A stretch of DNA of 8,328 nt from JAHBWI01 sp035715525 (GTDB lineage: Bacteria; Nitrospirota; Nitrospiria; Nitrospirales; Nitrospiraceae), in NCBI GenBank assembly GCA_035715525.1, contig DASTLA010000156.1:1-8328 (forward strand). Direction: 5' to 3'. The position numbers and the translations under genes are program-made. The notes under the pieces were generated by a model. That model ran no database searches and was not told the DNA's origin. It saw only the letters and a list, made by a program, of their open reading frames with translations. This document shows, piece after piece, positions 1 through 6,396 of this stretch. Within the stretch, counting starts at the first letter, position 1. Every line of letters starts with the position of its first letter.

Positions 1-3000
1 GGGGAAAACAAATCTCCTGCAATCGGTTCTCGACAACATGGCGGAAGGCGTCGTGATGGCGGACGAACGGGGTGAATTTCAATTGTGGAACCTGGCAGCC
101 GATAAAATCGTCGGCGGTGGTCCCGCCAACGTCGAGGTCGACCGGTGGTCCGAGCATTACGCCTTCTTTCTGCCGGACAAGATCACGCCCTATCCGGCGC
201 AAGATCTGCCGCTCGCCAAAGCAATCCGTGGAGAATCCGTGAGCAATGGTCTGGTCTATCTCCGGCGAGCCAATGGTCTGGACGGGGCCTGGATCAATGT
301 CAATGCAAGACCGTTGTACGATGAATCGGGCCAGCTCAAAGGCGGCGTCGCGGTCTTCCGCGACATCACCGCCGAGAAACGCATGGAAGAAGCGCTCGTC
401 GAGAGCCAGGCGCGCTACCGACTGCTGGTAACCCGGGCCAACGACATCATCTACCGAACGGATGAGACGGGACGATTCACGTTCATCAATCCCGTTGCAA
501 CCCGCATCATGAAGTATTCCGAAGGGGAACTGCTCGGGCGGCACTTCCTAGAGCTGATTCATCCGGATCATCGAAAGGCGGCGGAACGGTTCTATGGAAG
601 GCAGTTCGTCAGGCGCACGCCCAGCACCTACTTCGAGTTCATCGCGGTCTCTAAGACCGGCAGCCACGTCTGGATCGGTCAAAATGTGCAGATCCTGCTC
701 GAAGAAGGCGAGGTGATCGGATTTCAGGCAGTGGCCCGTGACATCACCGATCGCAAGCGCGCGGAGGAGGCGTTGCTCGAAAGCGAAGAGCGGCTGCGGT
801 CAATCGTCCAATCGACAGGCGACGCGATCGTGCTGATGGACGATCAAGGCCACGTGGCGTTTTGGAACCTCGGTGCCGAGAAGATTTTCGGATATTCGGC
901 GGAGGAAATGGTGGGCAAGTCGGTGACACACATCGTGCCCGAACGATTCCGAGAAGCGCACCAACGCGGTGTACGACGGGTGGCGGCCCAAGGTCGGTTG
1001 AGCGCGGACTCCACCATGATGGAGCTCGTCGGGCTCAGGAAGGACGGTGTCGAAATTCCGTTGGAATTCAGCATGGCCGCCTGGACGACCAAATCCAACC
1101 TGTTCATCACCGGGATCATGCGCGATATCAGTGCCCGCAAACGCGCCGAGGCGGCCTTGCGGGAAAGCGAAGGGCGATTCAAGGCGATCATGGACCACAG
1201 TCCTTCCATGATCTTTCTCAAGGACACCGCCGGTCGCTATCTACAGGTGAGTAAAAGATTCGCCGATACCTTCCACTTGAAGGCGGACGAAGTCGTCGGC
1301 AAAACCGACGAGGAAATCTTCCCTCGGGAACAGGCCACCGTATTCCGTGCTCACGATCGCGAGGTCTTGGAAACCGGCCGAGGCCTGGAATTCGAAGAGA
1401 GCGCCCTCCATGACGACGGCCTTCATACGAGCATCGTGGTGAAGTTTCCACTCTTCACGCCCCAGGGGAAACGCTATGCCCTTTGCGGCATGACCACGGA
1501 TATTACCGACCGGAAGAGAACGGAGGAGGAGCGCGCGAAGCTGGCAAGAGAAAAGCTTTTGCTGTTGGACTCCACCGGCGACGGCATCTATGGACTCGAC
1601 CTGGAAGGCCGCTGCACGTTCATCAATAAGGCGGCCGCCCACATGCTCGGATATGAGCCCGAAGAGCTGATGGGCCAGAACATGCACGACTACATCCATC
1701 ACTCGTTTCCCGACGGCTCGCCGTATCCGCGGGAGCGTTGTCACATCTCCCGGGTCATTTTGAACCGGCAGGGCTGTCACGTCGACAGCGAAGTCCTGTG
1801 GCGGAAGGACGGCACCGCATTTCCCGCCGAATACTCGTCCTTTCCCGTGTTCGAGCAGGATGCCCTTACCGGCGCGGTCGTCGCCTTCGTCGACATCACA
1901 GCGCGGAAACGATTGGAGCACGAGCGAACCCAGCGAGCCCTTCGCCTGCTCACTCAGCAATCGGCCCTGACCGGCCTTACACAAAGCAAGTTCTTTCAGA
2001 GCTCCGACCTCATGGCGGCGCTGCACCATATCACCGAGATGGCGGCCAGAACGTTGTCGGTCCAACGGGTCGGCATTTGGCGATTTACGGACGATCGAAG
2101 CGCGATCCGCTGTGTCGATCGCTACGAGATGGTCGGCAATCGCCATGCGGAAGGCATGACGATGGCGGTCGATACCTGCCGCGCTTACTTCCAAGCGCTG
2201 GCCACCTCCCAGATGATCGCCGTGGACGATGTGCAACAAGACCGGCGGCTCGCTCATATGGACGCCGGCCAAACCGAAGCCGAGTCAGCGCGCTCGATCC
2301 TCGATATTCCGCTCTATTTGTTCGGCAAGTTGGAAGGCGTAATTCGTCATGAGCATATCGGCCCGGGCCGGAAGTGGATGGAGGATGAATGGATGTTTGC
2401 CATTGCCATATCGAACCTGGTGGCGCTGGCGTACGAGGATGACTTACGCAAGCGCGCCGAAGCACAGTTACAACAGTCGCAGGAACGGCTGAGAAGTCTG
2501 ACCGGCCGACTGGAGTCCATTCAGGAGGAAGAACGAACTCGAATTGCTCGTGAGGTGCATGACGAGCTGGGACAGGAATTGACTGGCGTGAAACTGGAGC
2601 TCGCCTTGTTACGCGATCAGCTTTCAGAGTCCCATCCGACGCTCCTAGGACGAGCCGAATCCATCGGCAAACTCGTCGACAAGACCATGCAGTCGGTCCG
2701 AAAAATTGCGACCGAATTGCGCCCGGCCGCGCTCGACCAGCTCGGGCTGATTCCTGCCATCGAATGGCAGGCGCACGAGTTTCTCTCGCGTACCGGAATT
2801 CAGTGTCGGCTCAATATTTATCTTCGTTCCGTCGCGTTGTCCGCGGATCGCTCGACGGGGGTCTTCCGGATATTCCAGGAGATTTTGACCAATGTCGCCC
2901 GTCACGCGCATGCGACACACGTGGACATCAATATGCGCGAGCACGCCGGGCATCTCCTGTTGGAGGTGACCGACAATGGCCGAGGCATCACCGAAGAGGA

Positions 3001-3145
3001 AGTCAGCGGTTCGAAATCCCTGGGCATTCTCGGAATGCGGGAGCGGGCCTTGTTGCTGGGGGGCGAAATGGTGATCCAACGCCACGAGGACAAAGGCACC
3101 ATCGTGCGGGTTCGCATTCCGCTGGAACAATGCGCACACAATTGA
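1..3145 (+). CDS. Multi-PAS/GAF sensor histidine kinase (HisKA_3 type), 5' end outside window
   Basis: Sensor kinase that would autophosphorylate on His and pass the phosphate to a NarL-type regulator. Numbering from the ATG at 38: five PAS domains at about 1-112, 124-241, 253-368, 380-493 and 505-625, four of them ending in the PAC signature DIT/DIS-x-RKR and the first in DITAEKR. A GAF domain follows at about 655-800 (its end reads HEHIGPGRKW), then a short coiled coil (800-830). HisKA_3 has the motif REVHDELGQ with His841 as phospho-acceptor. HATPase_c has an N box (N952), DNGRGI (979-984) and LGILGMRER (995-1003). No membrane segment lies in the visible part. The frame stays open upstream of the ATG to base 2 and those codons (LLQSVLDN) are typical PAS-start sequence, so the ATG at 38 is internal and the true N-terminus is missing. 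The response regulator gene starts 51 bases downstream. The signal sensed is unknown; multiple PAS domains suggest cytoplasmic redox or ligand sensing (inference). Confidence 0.95.
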   Translation, partial: GKTNLLQSVLDNMAEGVVMADERGEFQLWNLAADKIVGGGPANVEVDRWSEHYAFFLPDKITPYPAQDLPLAKAIRGESVSNGLVYLRRANGLDGAWINVNARPLYDESGQLKGGVAVFRDITAEKRMEEALVESQARYRLLVTRANDIIYRTDETGRFTFINPVATRIMKYSEGELLGRHFLELIHPDHRKAAERFYGRQFVRRTPSTYFEFIAVSKTGSHVWIGQNVQILLEEGEVIGFQAVARDITDRKRAEEALLESEERLRSIVQSTGDAIVLMDDQGHVAFWNLGAEKIFGYSAEEMVGKSVTHIVPERFREAHQRGVRRVAAQGRLSADSTMMELVGLRKDGVEIPLEFSMAAWTTKSNLFITGIMRDISARKRAEAALRESEGRFKAIMDHSPSMIFLKDTAGRYLQVSKRFADTFHLKADEVVGKTDEEIFPREQATVFRAHDREVLETGRGLEFEESALHDDGLHTSIVVKFPLFTPQGKRYALCGMTTDITDRKRTEEERAKLAREKLLLLDSTGDGIYGLDLEGRCTFINKAAAHMLGYEPEELMGQNMHDYIHHSFPDGSPYPRERCHISRVILNRQGCHVDSEVLWRKDGTAFPAEYSSFPVFEQDALTGAVVAFVDITARKRLEHERTQRALRLLTQQSALTGLTQSKFFQSSDLMAALHHITEMAARTLSVQRVGIWRFTDDRSAIRCVDRYEMVGNRHAEGMTMAVDTCRAYFQALATSQMIAVDDVQQDRRLAHMDAGQTEAESARSILDIPLYLFGKLEGVIRHEHIGPGRKWMEDEWMFAIAISNLVALAYEDDLRKRAEAQLQQSQERLRSLTGRLESIQEEERTRIAREVHDELGQELTGVKLELALLRDQLSESHPTLLGRAESIGKLVDKTMQSVRKIATELRPAALDQLGLIPAIEWQAHEFLSRTGIQCRLNIYLRSVALSADRSTGVFRIFQEILTNVARHAHATHVDINMREHAGHLLLEVTDNGRGITEEEVSGSKSLGILGMRERALLLGGEMVIQRHEDKGTIVRVRIPLEQCAHN

Positions 3146-3184
3146 TTGAGGAACAGTCCTTCGGCAGACGATAAGAATGGAGAC

Positions 3185-3188
3185 AGGA
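3185..3188 (+). promoter_or_regulatory. Ribosome binding site of the response regulator
   Basis: AGGA lies 8 bases before the ATG at 3197. It favours this ATG over the in-frame TTG at 3146, which would add 17 residues ahead of the canonical receiver start MKILVVDDH. Confidence 0.6.
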
Positions 3189-3196
3189 CAACCGAC

Positions 3197-3838
3197 ATGA
3201 AAATTCTCGTCGTTGACGACCACGCGGTGGTTCGCCAGGGCGTCAAACAAATCCTCAGCGAACATTTTCACTGTTCCGTCATCGGGGAAGCTCAGAGCGC
3301 TGAGGAGATGATGGACAAAATCAAAAAGATCCATTGGAGCATCGTAATCCTGGATCTCGGCATGCCCGGCAAGGGAGGGCTCGATGCGCTCAAGGAACTG
3401 AAGCAATCGAATCCGAAAATGCCGGTGCTCGTCCTAAGCGCCTACCCGGAAGATCAGCTCGCGCTTCGAACATTGAAGGCCGGCGCTGCGGGGTATTTGT
3501 CAAAGGACAGCGCGCCGAATGAACTGGTTCAAGCCATCCGCAAAATTGTTGCGGGCGGGAAATTCGTCAGCCCCTCCGTCGCCGAACTGCTGGCCCTCAA
3601 TTTGGAAATGGATTTGGAAAAACCGCTTCATGAGCAACTGTCCGACCGGGAGTATCAAGTGATGTGTTTGATCGCGGTGGGAAAAAGCCTCAAAGAGATC
3701 GCCGATGATTTGTGCGTGAGCATCAGTACCGTAAACACCTACCGGGCAAGAATCCTCGAGAAAATGCAGCTCAAGAACAACACCGAGCTGACCCACTACG
3801 CGATTGAAAACCGCTTGGTCAACCGACTGGTCAGCTGA
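3197..3838 (+). CDS. NarL/FixJ-family response regulator
   Basis: DNA-binding response regulator of 213 aa, the usual length for this family. The receiver (1-120) has every expected residue: acidic pair D7-D8, phospho-acceptor D53 in ILDLGMPG, switch S81, and K103 in GYLSKD. A LuxR-type helix-turn-helix covers about 147-208 (LSDREYQVM, with recognition helix region VSISTVNTYRARI). It is the natural partner of the HisKA_3 kinase 51 bases upstream: same strand, and the kinase/regulator classes match (HisKA_3 kinases typically pair with NarL types). The start was set by the AGGA ribosome binding site and by alignment to the family N-terminus. Target genes are unknown; the cluster beginning at 4098 is a plausible one (inference). 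No clear terminator follows; the stop codon sits beside a short GAGATCTC palindrome. Confidence 0.95.
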   Translation: MKILVVDDHAVVRQGVKQILSEHFHCSVIGEAQSAEEMMDKIKKIHWSIVILDLGMPGKGGLDALKELKQSNPKMPVLVLSAYPEDQLALRTLKAGAAGYLSKDSAPNELVQAIRKIVAGGKFVSPSVAELLALNLEMDLEKPLHEQLSDREYQVMCLIAVGKSLKEIADDLCVSISTVNTYRARILEKMQLKNNTELTHYAIENRLVNRLVS

Positions 3839-3947
3839 GATCTCCCGCTGCCCCTTCCGTTTCCGTTCACCCGGCCCCTCAGTTCTCTCGTAGCACAAAC
3901 GTCGACAGGGAAAATCAACGGATCGGCGACACCCGTCCTGCCGAAAA

Positions 3948-4011
3948 GGCGATGGCGGCAATACCCCCCGTACCTGTACAGAAAAGGGCGCCGCCACGAT
4001 GCAACTTCGCC
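3948..4011 (+). other. Potential stem-loop with two-part stem
   Basis: TGGCGGC (3953-3959) is perfectly complementary to GCCGCCA (3990-3996). Directly outside it GGCGA (3948-3952) is complementary to TCGCC (4007-4011), with a 10-base bulge on the 3' side. The loop contains a further GTAC-CT-GTAC repeat (3970-3979). ATGGCG (3952-3957) can alternatively pair with CGCCAT (4008-4013), so two exclusive folds are possible. No run of T follows, so it is not a standard intrinsic terminator. Confidence 0.4.
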
Positions 4012-4045
4012 ATTTTGCAGACAATCCCTGAATCAGAAAACAGGG
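4000..4045 (+). repeat. Two small inverted repeats in the leader
   Basis: TGCAA (4000-4004) pairs with TTGCA (4015-4019) across a 10-base loop. CCCTG (4026-4030) pairs with CAGGG (4041-4045) across a 10-base loop. Each stem is only 5 bp, so either could be chance. They follow the larger stem at 3948-4011. Confidence 0.3.
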
Positions 4046-4087
4046 GGGCGGCCGGTATTTCCTGGAACCCTATTGTACAGCCGAGCG

Positions 4088-4092
4088 GGAGG
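4088..4092 (+). promoter_or_regulatory. Ribosome binding site of the 90-aa protein
   Basis: GGAGG lies 2 bases before the ATG at 4095 and 5 bases before the adjacent ATG at 4098. The spacing favours 4098 as the start. Confidence 0.6.
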
Positions 4093-4097
4093 AAATG

Positions 4098-4370
4098 ATG
4101 AATGCTGTAACCGGGATTCGTGACGCAAAGTCTCTGATCATCGACGAATTGACCAAGAATGGGCCCTGCTCACTGGAGGCGCTTGCCAAGAGGATGCGGT
4201 CCTGTACTTGGAACCAACTTTTCTCAGCAATGGACGAGCTGTCACGGGAGCGCAAGATTTCGCTGCAGCCGCATACGCGCTTCGACTATATGATCGCCTT
4301 GTCCGACGGCCAGCCCACGTTTCCCAAAATGGTTGTCTCCCAACCTGAGATGAAAGGAACTACAACATGA
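4098..4370 (+). CDS. Small winged-helix-like protein, function unknown
   Basis: A 90-aa protein (91 aa if the adjacent ATG at 4095 is used). Residues 8-68 read like a compact winged helix: a helix SLIIDELTKN (12-21), then CSLEALAKRM (24-33), a putative recognition helix TWNQLFSAMDELSRE (37-51), and a short wing ISLQPHTRFDYMIAL (54-68). The C-terminal 20 residues look disordered. The fold assignment is by eye from the helix-turn-helix pattern, not from a recognised family. It has a strong ribosome binding site, and its stop overlaps the start of the next gene (ATGA), so translation of the two is probably coupled. It is the first gene of the small-protein cluster. It could bind DNA or act as a partner of the receiver-like protein encoded next; neither can be decided here. 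Confidence 0.8.
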   Translation: MNAVTGIRDAKSLIIDELTKNGPCSLEALAKRMRSCTWNQLFSAMDELSRERKISLQPHTRFDYMIALSDGQPTFPKMVVSQPEMKGTTT

Positions 4371-4765
4371 TTGCTTCTTCCCACAGAAAATCCAGGACCC
4401 GAGTGATGATCGTGGATCCGGAATGGCATGTCGGCTTGATGCTCGCCGATTGCTTGGCCAGCAGCGGGTACCACGCGGTATTGGGTCGAAACCTGGAGAG
4501 CATGCTTCACGATTTGCGGGAGATGCAGCCGACCGCTATCGTGCTGAATGCCCATCCCCGCCAGAGCGGTCAGTCCAGCCTCGAAGCGGTGAAAGCCTGC
4601 TGTCCGAATGCGCCTGTGATTTCGCTGGGACAGCCCGACCACGCCGTCGGAGAGCCGACGCTCTGCACGGGCGGTTCGCGTGCGGAGCGGACCTACGTGA
4701 CCCCTCATCACATCGAAGAGCTGCTGCAGACCAAGTTCGGCATCCCATGCGCCCGCCTGGGCTAG
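4367..4765 (+). CDS. Stand-alone degenerate receiver-domain protein
   Basis: A 132-aa protein with receiver-like order but without phosphorylation residues. The first strand is RVMIVDPEW (12-20), where the usual acidic pair is reduced to D17 and E19. The helix LMLADCLASSGY (24-35) is typical of receivers. The third strand AIVLNAHPRQSG (57-68) matches the phospho-Asp strand but has Asn61 in place of Asp. Strand 4 is APVISLG (82-88). After it the sequence diverges, is short, and the conserved Lys cannot be placed. There is no output domain. The start overlaps the preceding stop by 4 bases, with AAAGGA 8 bases before the ATG. It probably acts by protein contact rather than by phosphorylation (inference). 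The receiver call is by pattern; the divergent second half leaves some doubt. Confidence 0.8.
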   Translation: MIASSHRKSRTRVMIVDPEWHVGLMLADCLASSGYHAVLGRNLESMLHDLREMQPTAIVLNAHPRQSGQSSLEAVKACCPNAPVISLGQPDHAVGEPTLCTGGSRAERTYVTPHHIEELLQTKFGIPCARLG

Positions 4766-4787
4766 CGCCACAAGGGAACATTGCAAG

Positions 4788-5075
4788 ATGGCACGACGAA
4801 AGATCAAGACGGCAGTTACGAGCGAGCGGAAGCGGAGCCAGCCGAAGAGCGAGATCGACATCGACGCGGTGAAGGTTACATCGACGGATAGTCCTGTCGC
4901 GAACGGCGCTCGCGACGCCCAGATGACCGCGAGCAGGACGGACATCGAAAAGCTGGCCTACGAGCTCTATGTTCGAGGAGGGTATCGGCAAGGCAGGGAC
5001 GTGGAGGACTGGCTGGAGGCCGAGCGGCAGGCGCTTGCTCAGAAGGAGATCATCAGCTCCCATGGTTCTCCATAA
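4788..5075 (+). CDS. DUF2934 domain protein
   Basis: A 95-aa protein. The C-terminal part (52-81) carries the DUF2934 pattern: a helix IEKLAYELYVRGGY, then GRDVEDWLEAERQ, matching the family's A-YELY...G-x-GRD-x-x-DWL-x-AE core. The first 50 residues are polar, with a Lys/Arg-rich start (MARRKIKT, ERKRSQPK), probably disordered and possibly nucleic-acid binding. The family has no established biochemical function that I can name. It starts 22 bases after the receiver-like gene, with AAGGG 11 bases before the ATG, consistent with one transcript. Confidence 0.88.
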   Translation: MARRKIKTAVTSERKRSQPKSEIDIDAVKVTSTDSPVANGARDAQMTASRTDIEKLAYELYVRGGYRQGRDVEDWLEAERQALAQKEIISSHGSP

Positions 5076-5151
5076 AACCCCTCCCACCATGCCACCGGCC
5101 GCCGTCGCATCGCGACCTCCGTCGTTCATCGAACCTTCGGGAGGACTTGCC
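5076..5151 (+). other. Short spacer with small hairpins before the zinc-ribbon gene
   Basis: Contains a perfect 5-bp inverted repeat GTCGC-ATC-GCGAC (5104-5116). A CCTTCGGGAGG segment (5134-5144) overlaps the ribosome binding site GGAGG (5140-5144) and could fold on itself (4 bp, or a UUCG-type loop closed by 2 bp). Both are short and may be chance. Confidence 0.3.
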
Positions 5152-5556
5152 ATGACATGTCCGAACGTTCGCTGTTGCCAACCAATGGATCCCGACATAC
5201 GGATCCGGAATGACGCCCGTTCCGGCCTGCGCCACTGGCGTTGCAACCGATGCGGACATGCCGGCATGTCGGCTCAAGAAGGTCTCCAATTGTTGTTCTC
5301 AAGTCACAACGAATATGTTTTGAGCTATGGGCCTTCGCTTTCCTACCTGAAGGTGCTGCTATCGGGCGTAGCCATGAATATCTTTAAGACCCATGGCGTC
5401 CCGCCGGCCGAGTTGGCCAAATATGTCGCGGAATGGGCGCTTCTCATGGGTCAAACGTGCGGCACCGTGCGATTGACCGGAAACTTGCTGACGTTGGATG
5501 CATTTCAGTATTGCAAACAGCAAGCGCTCAAAAACCCGAGTGCCATGCAGTTGTAG
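5152..5556 (+). CDS. Zinc-ribbon-like protein, function unknown
   Basis: A 134-aa protein that I do not recognise as a named family. The N-terminus has two cysteine pairs, CPNVRC (C3, C8) and CNRCGH (C31, C34), the arrangement of a zinc ribbon; C9 and H36 are extra candidate ligands. Residues 40-134 are mostly helical in appearance, with segments LSYLKVLLSGVAMNIF (63-78), PAELAKYVAEWALLMG (85-100) and TLDAFQYCKQQAL (114-126). No membrane segment or signal peptide is evident. The start is fixed by GGAGG 7 bases before the ATG and by the cysteine knuckle beginning at residue 3. The frame stays open upstream to an ATG at 4969, but that part overlaps the DUF2934 gene and is rejected. A nucleic-acid or protein-binding role is possible (inference). 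Confidence 0.82.
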   Translation: MTCPNVRCCQPMDPDIRIRNDARSGLRHWRCNRCGHAGMSAQEGLQLLFSSHNEYVLSYGPSLSYLKVLLSGVAMNIFKTHGVPPAELAKYVAEWALLMGQTCGTVRLTGNLLTLDAFQYCKQQALKNPSAMQL

Positions 5557-5662
5557 CCGTTTCTATATCGGGATTTCATCCAATCTCGGCGGAGACGTCG
5601 ACAACTAGGATCGCCCCCTTCATGGGGTGTTGCAGTCGGGTTTCGGCCAAGAAGGTTTGTCC
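5557..5662 (+). other. Intergenic spacer with weak hairpin
   Basis: A 106-base gap. CCCC-CTTCAT-GGGG near 5614-5627 could form a 4-bp hairpin without a T run. I see no clear terminator or promoter, so continued transcription from the preceding genes is possible. Confidence 0.3.
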
Positions 5663-6367
5663 ATGATGCAACCCGCCGAAACATCCAAGGAGATAACCAT
5701 CGCCGCTGTGACGAAAAACCATCTGGTCCGACTGGGCCTTCAGGGGGTCATCGAGGCGCACCGGCGCCTACGGCTCGTGGGAAACGCCAGCAGCGAACGA
5801 CAAGCCGAAACGGTCATCTCAAGAGAAAAACCCGATGTCATCGTAGTCGAGATAAGCGCTGAGTTCGATGTACGCAGCCTCATCGGACGTATCAAGGGCT
5901 CCGTCCCACGCACAAAAATCATCTTGCTGAGCGATTTCGCGATGAACCAAGGCACATGGGAAACGTTGGCGTCGGAGGTCGATGCGATGGTGTTGACTTG
6001 CCAGCCTCCGTCGGTATTGGTGGCATCAATTGATTATGCCGTGTCGACCGGCACGAGGTCGGCGCAATCCGTGACTGTCACCAATTCCAACCTCGTACAG
6101 AAACCCAGTGCTGCGGATCCGCCGGCCGATGGGCGCTCCGCGTCCGTCGCATGGGCCAGTCCGTTGACGAACCGGGAACGCGACATCATCATGCTGGCTG
6201 GGCAGGGACTCTCGAACAAGGACATTGCCGATCGCCTGTGCATCGCCTGCACCACAGTGCGGCACCACCTGACGCACATTTTCGATAAGCTGAACGTCAC
6301 CAGCCGGCAGCAACTGCTCATTCGGGCTCATCAGCATGGTCTCGTCGATTTTCGGTTTCCAGCCTAA
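5663..6367 (+). CDS. NarL-type transcriptional regulator with degenerate receiver
   Basis: A 234-aa DNA-binding regulator. The N-terminal 10-130 has receiver layout but has lost the phosphorylation site. The acidic pair is replaced by TKN in AAVTKNH (14-20), the phospho-Asp position is Glu63 in VIVVEIS (59-65), the switch Ser is kept (S90 in ILLSDF), and the conserved Lys is absent around AMVLTCQPP (108-116). A Pro/Ser/Ala-rich linker (about 140-165) leads to an intact LuxR-type helix-turn-helix (168-228; LTNRERDII, GLSNKDIADRL, CTTVRHHLTHIFDKLNV). The start at 5663 is preferred because AAGG lies 7 bases upstream; a GTG at 5627 would add 12 unsupported residues. Constitutive or ligand/protein-controlled DNA binding is expected rather than classical phosphorylation (inference). 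It is the last gene of the + strand run and meets arfB tail to tail. Confidence 0.9.
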   Translation: MMQPAETSKEITIAAVTKNHLVRLGLQGVIEAHRRLRLVGNASSERQAETVISREKPDVIVVEISAEFDVRSLIGRIKGSVPRTKIILLSDFAMNQGTWETLASEVDAMVLTCQPPSVLVASIDYAVSTGTRSAQSVTVTNSNLVQKPSAADPPADGRSASVAWASPLTNRERDIIMLAGQGLSNKDIADRLCIACTTVRHHLTHIFDKLNVTSRQQLLIRAHQHGLVDFRFPA

Positions 6368-6368
6368 G

Positions 6369-6396
6369 GACCGTGCTGAAATCCAATAAGACGGTC
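6369..6396. terminator. Possible weak bidirectional terminator between convergent genes
   Basis: GACCGT (6369-6374) and ACGGTC (6391-6396) form a perfect 6-bp inverted repeat with a 16-base loop between two convergent genes, overlapping the arfB stop codon. Neither strand has a T run after the stem, so it is a weak candidate. Confidence 0.25.

Larger units (their letters stand above)
3839..4097. other. Gene-free leader region with several inverted repeats
   Basis: About 260 bases without a credible gene. The first 60 bases are a C/T-rich tract. The second half is rich in inverted repeats (annotated separately) and ends in a strong ribosome binding site for the 90-aa protein. TGTACAG-type words occur at 3975-3981 and 4074-4080. 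I could not find a convincing sigma-70 promoter; TATTGT at 4071 is a weak -10 candidate without a good -35. An antisense reading frame crosses the region but has no support as a gene. Confidence 0.6.

Noticed and set aside
38..40. ATG at 38 as start of the kinase
   Set aside because: The frame is open upstream with PAS-like codons, there is no ribosome binding site, and it falls in the first strand of a PAS domain.
1241..2272. 343-aa reading frame on the minus strand
   Set aside because: Lies entirely antisense to the PAS/GAF kinase coding sequence, which has clear domains throughout; no recognisable protein in the antisense frame.
3146..3196. TTG at 3146 as start of the response regulator
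   Set aside because: Would add 17 residues before the canonical MKILVVDDH receiver start; the ATG at 3197 has AGGA at good spacing.
2645..3406. 253-aa minus-strand reading frame across the kinase/regulator junction
   Set aside because: Antisense to HATPase_c and receiver motifs, which are certain; a by-product of GC-rich codon use.
3500..4024. 174-aa minus-strand frame covering the leader region
   Set aside because: Half of it is antisense to the response regulator helix-turn-helix; no motif or ribosome binding site supports it.
4060..4080. Sigma-54-like promoter (TGGAAC...TTGTAC) before the small-gene cluster
   Set aside because: GG-to-GT spacing is one base short and the invariant GC of the -12 element is GT.
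4969..5151. Upstream extension of the zinc-ribbon protein to the ATG at 4969
   Set aside because: It overlaps the DUF2934 gene in another frame and lacks a ribosome binding site, while the ATG at 5152 has GGAGG 7 bases upstream.
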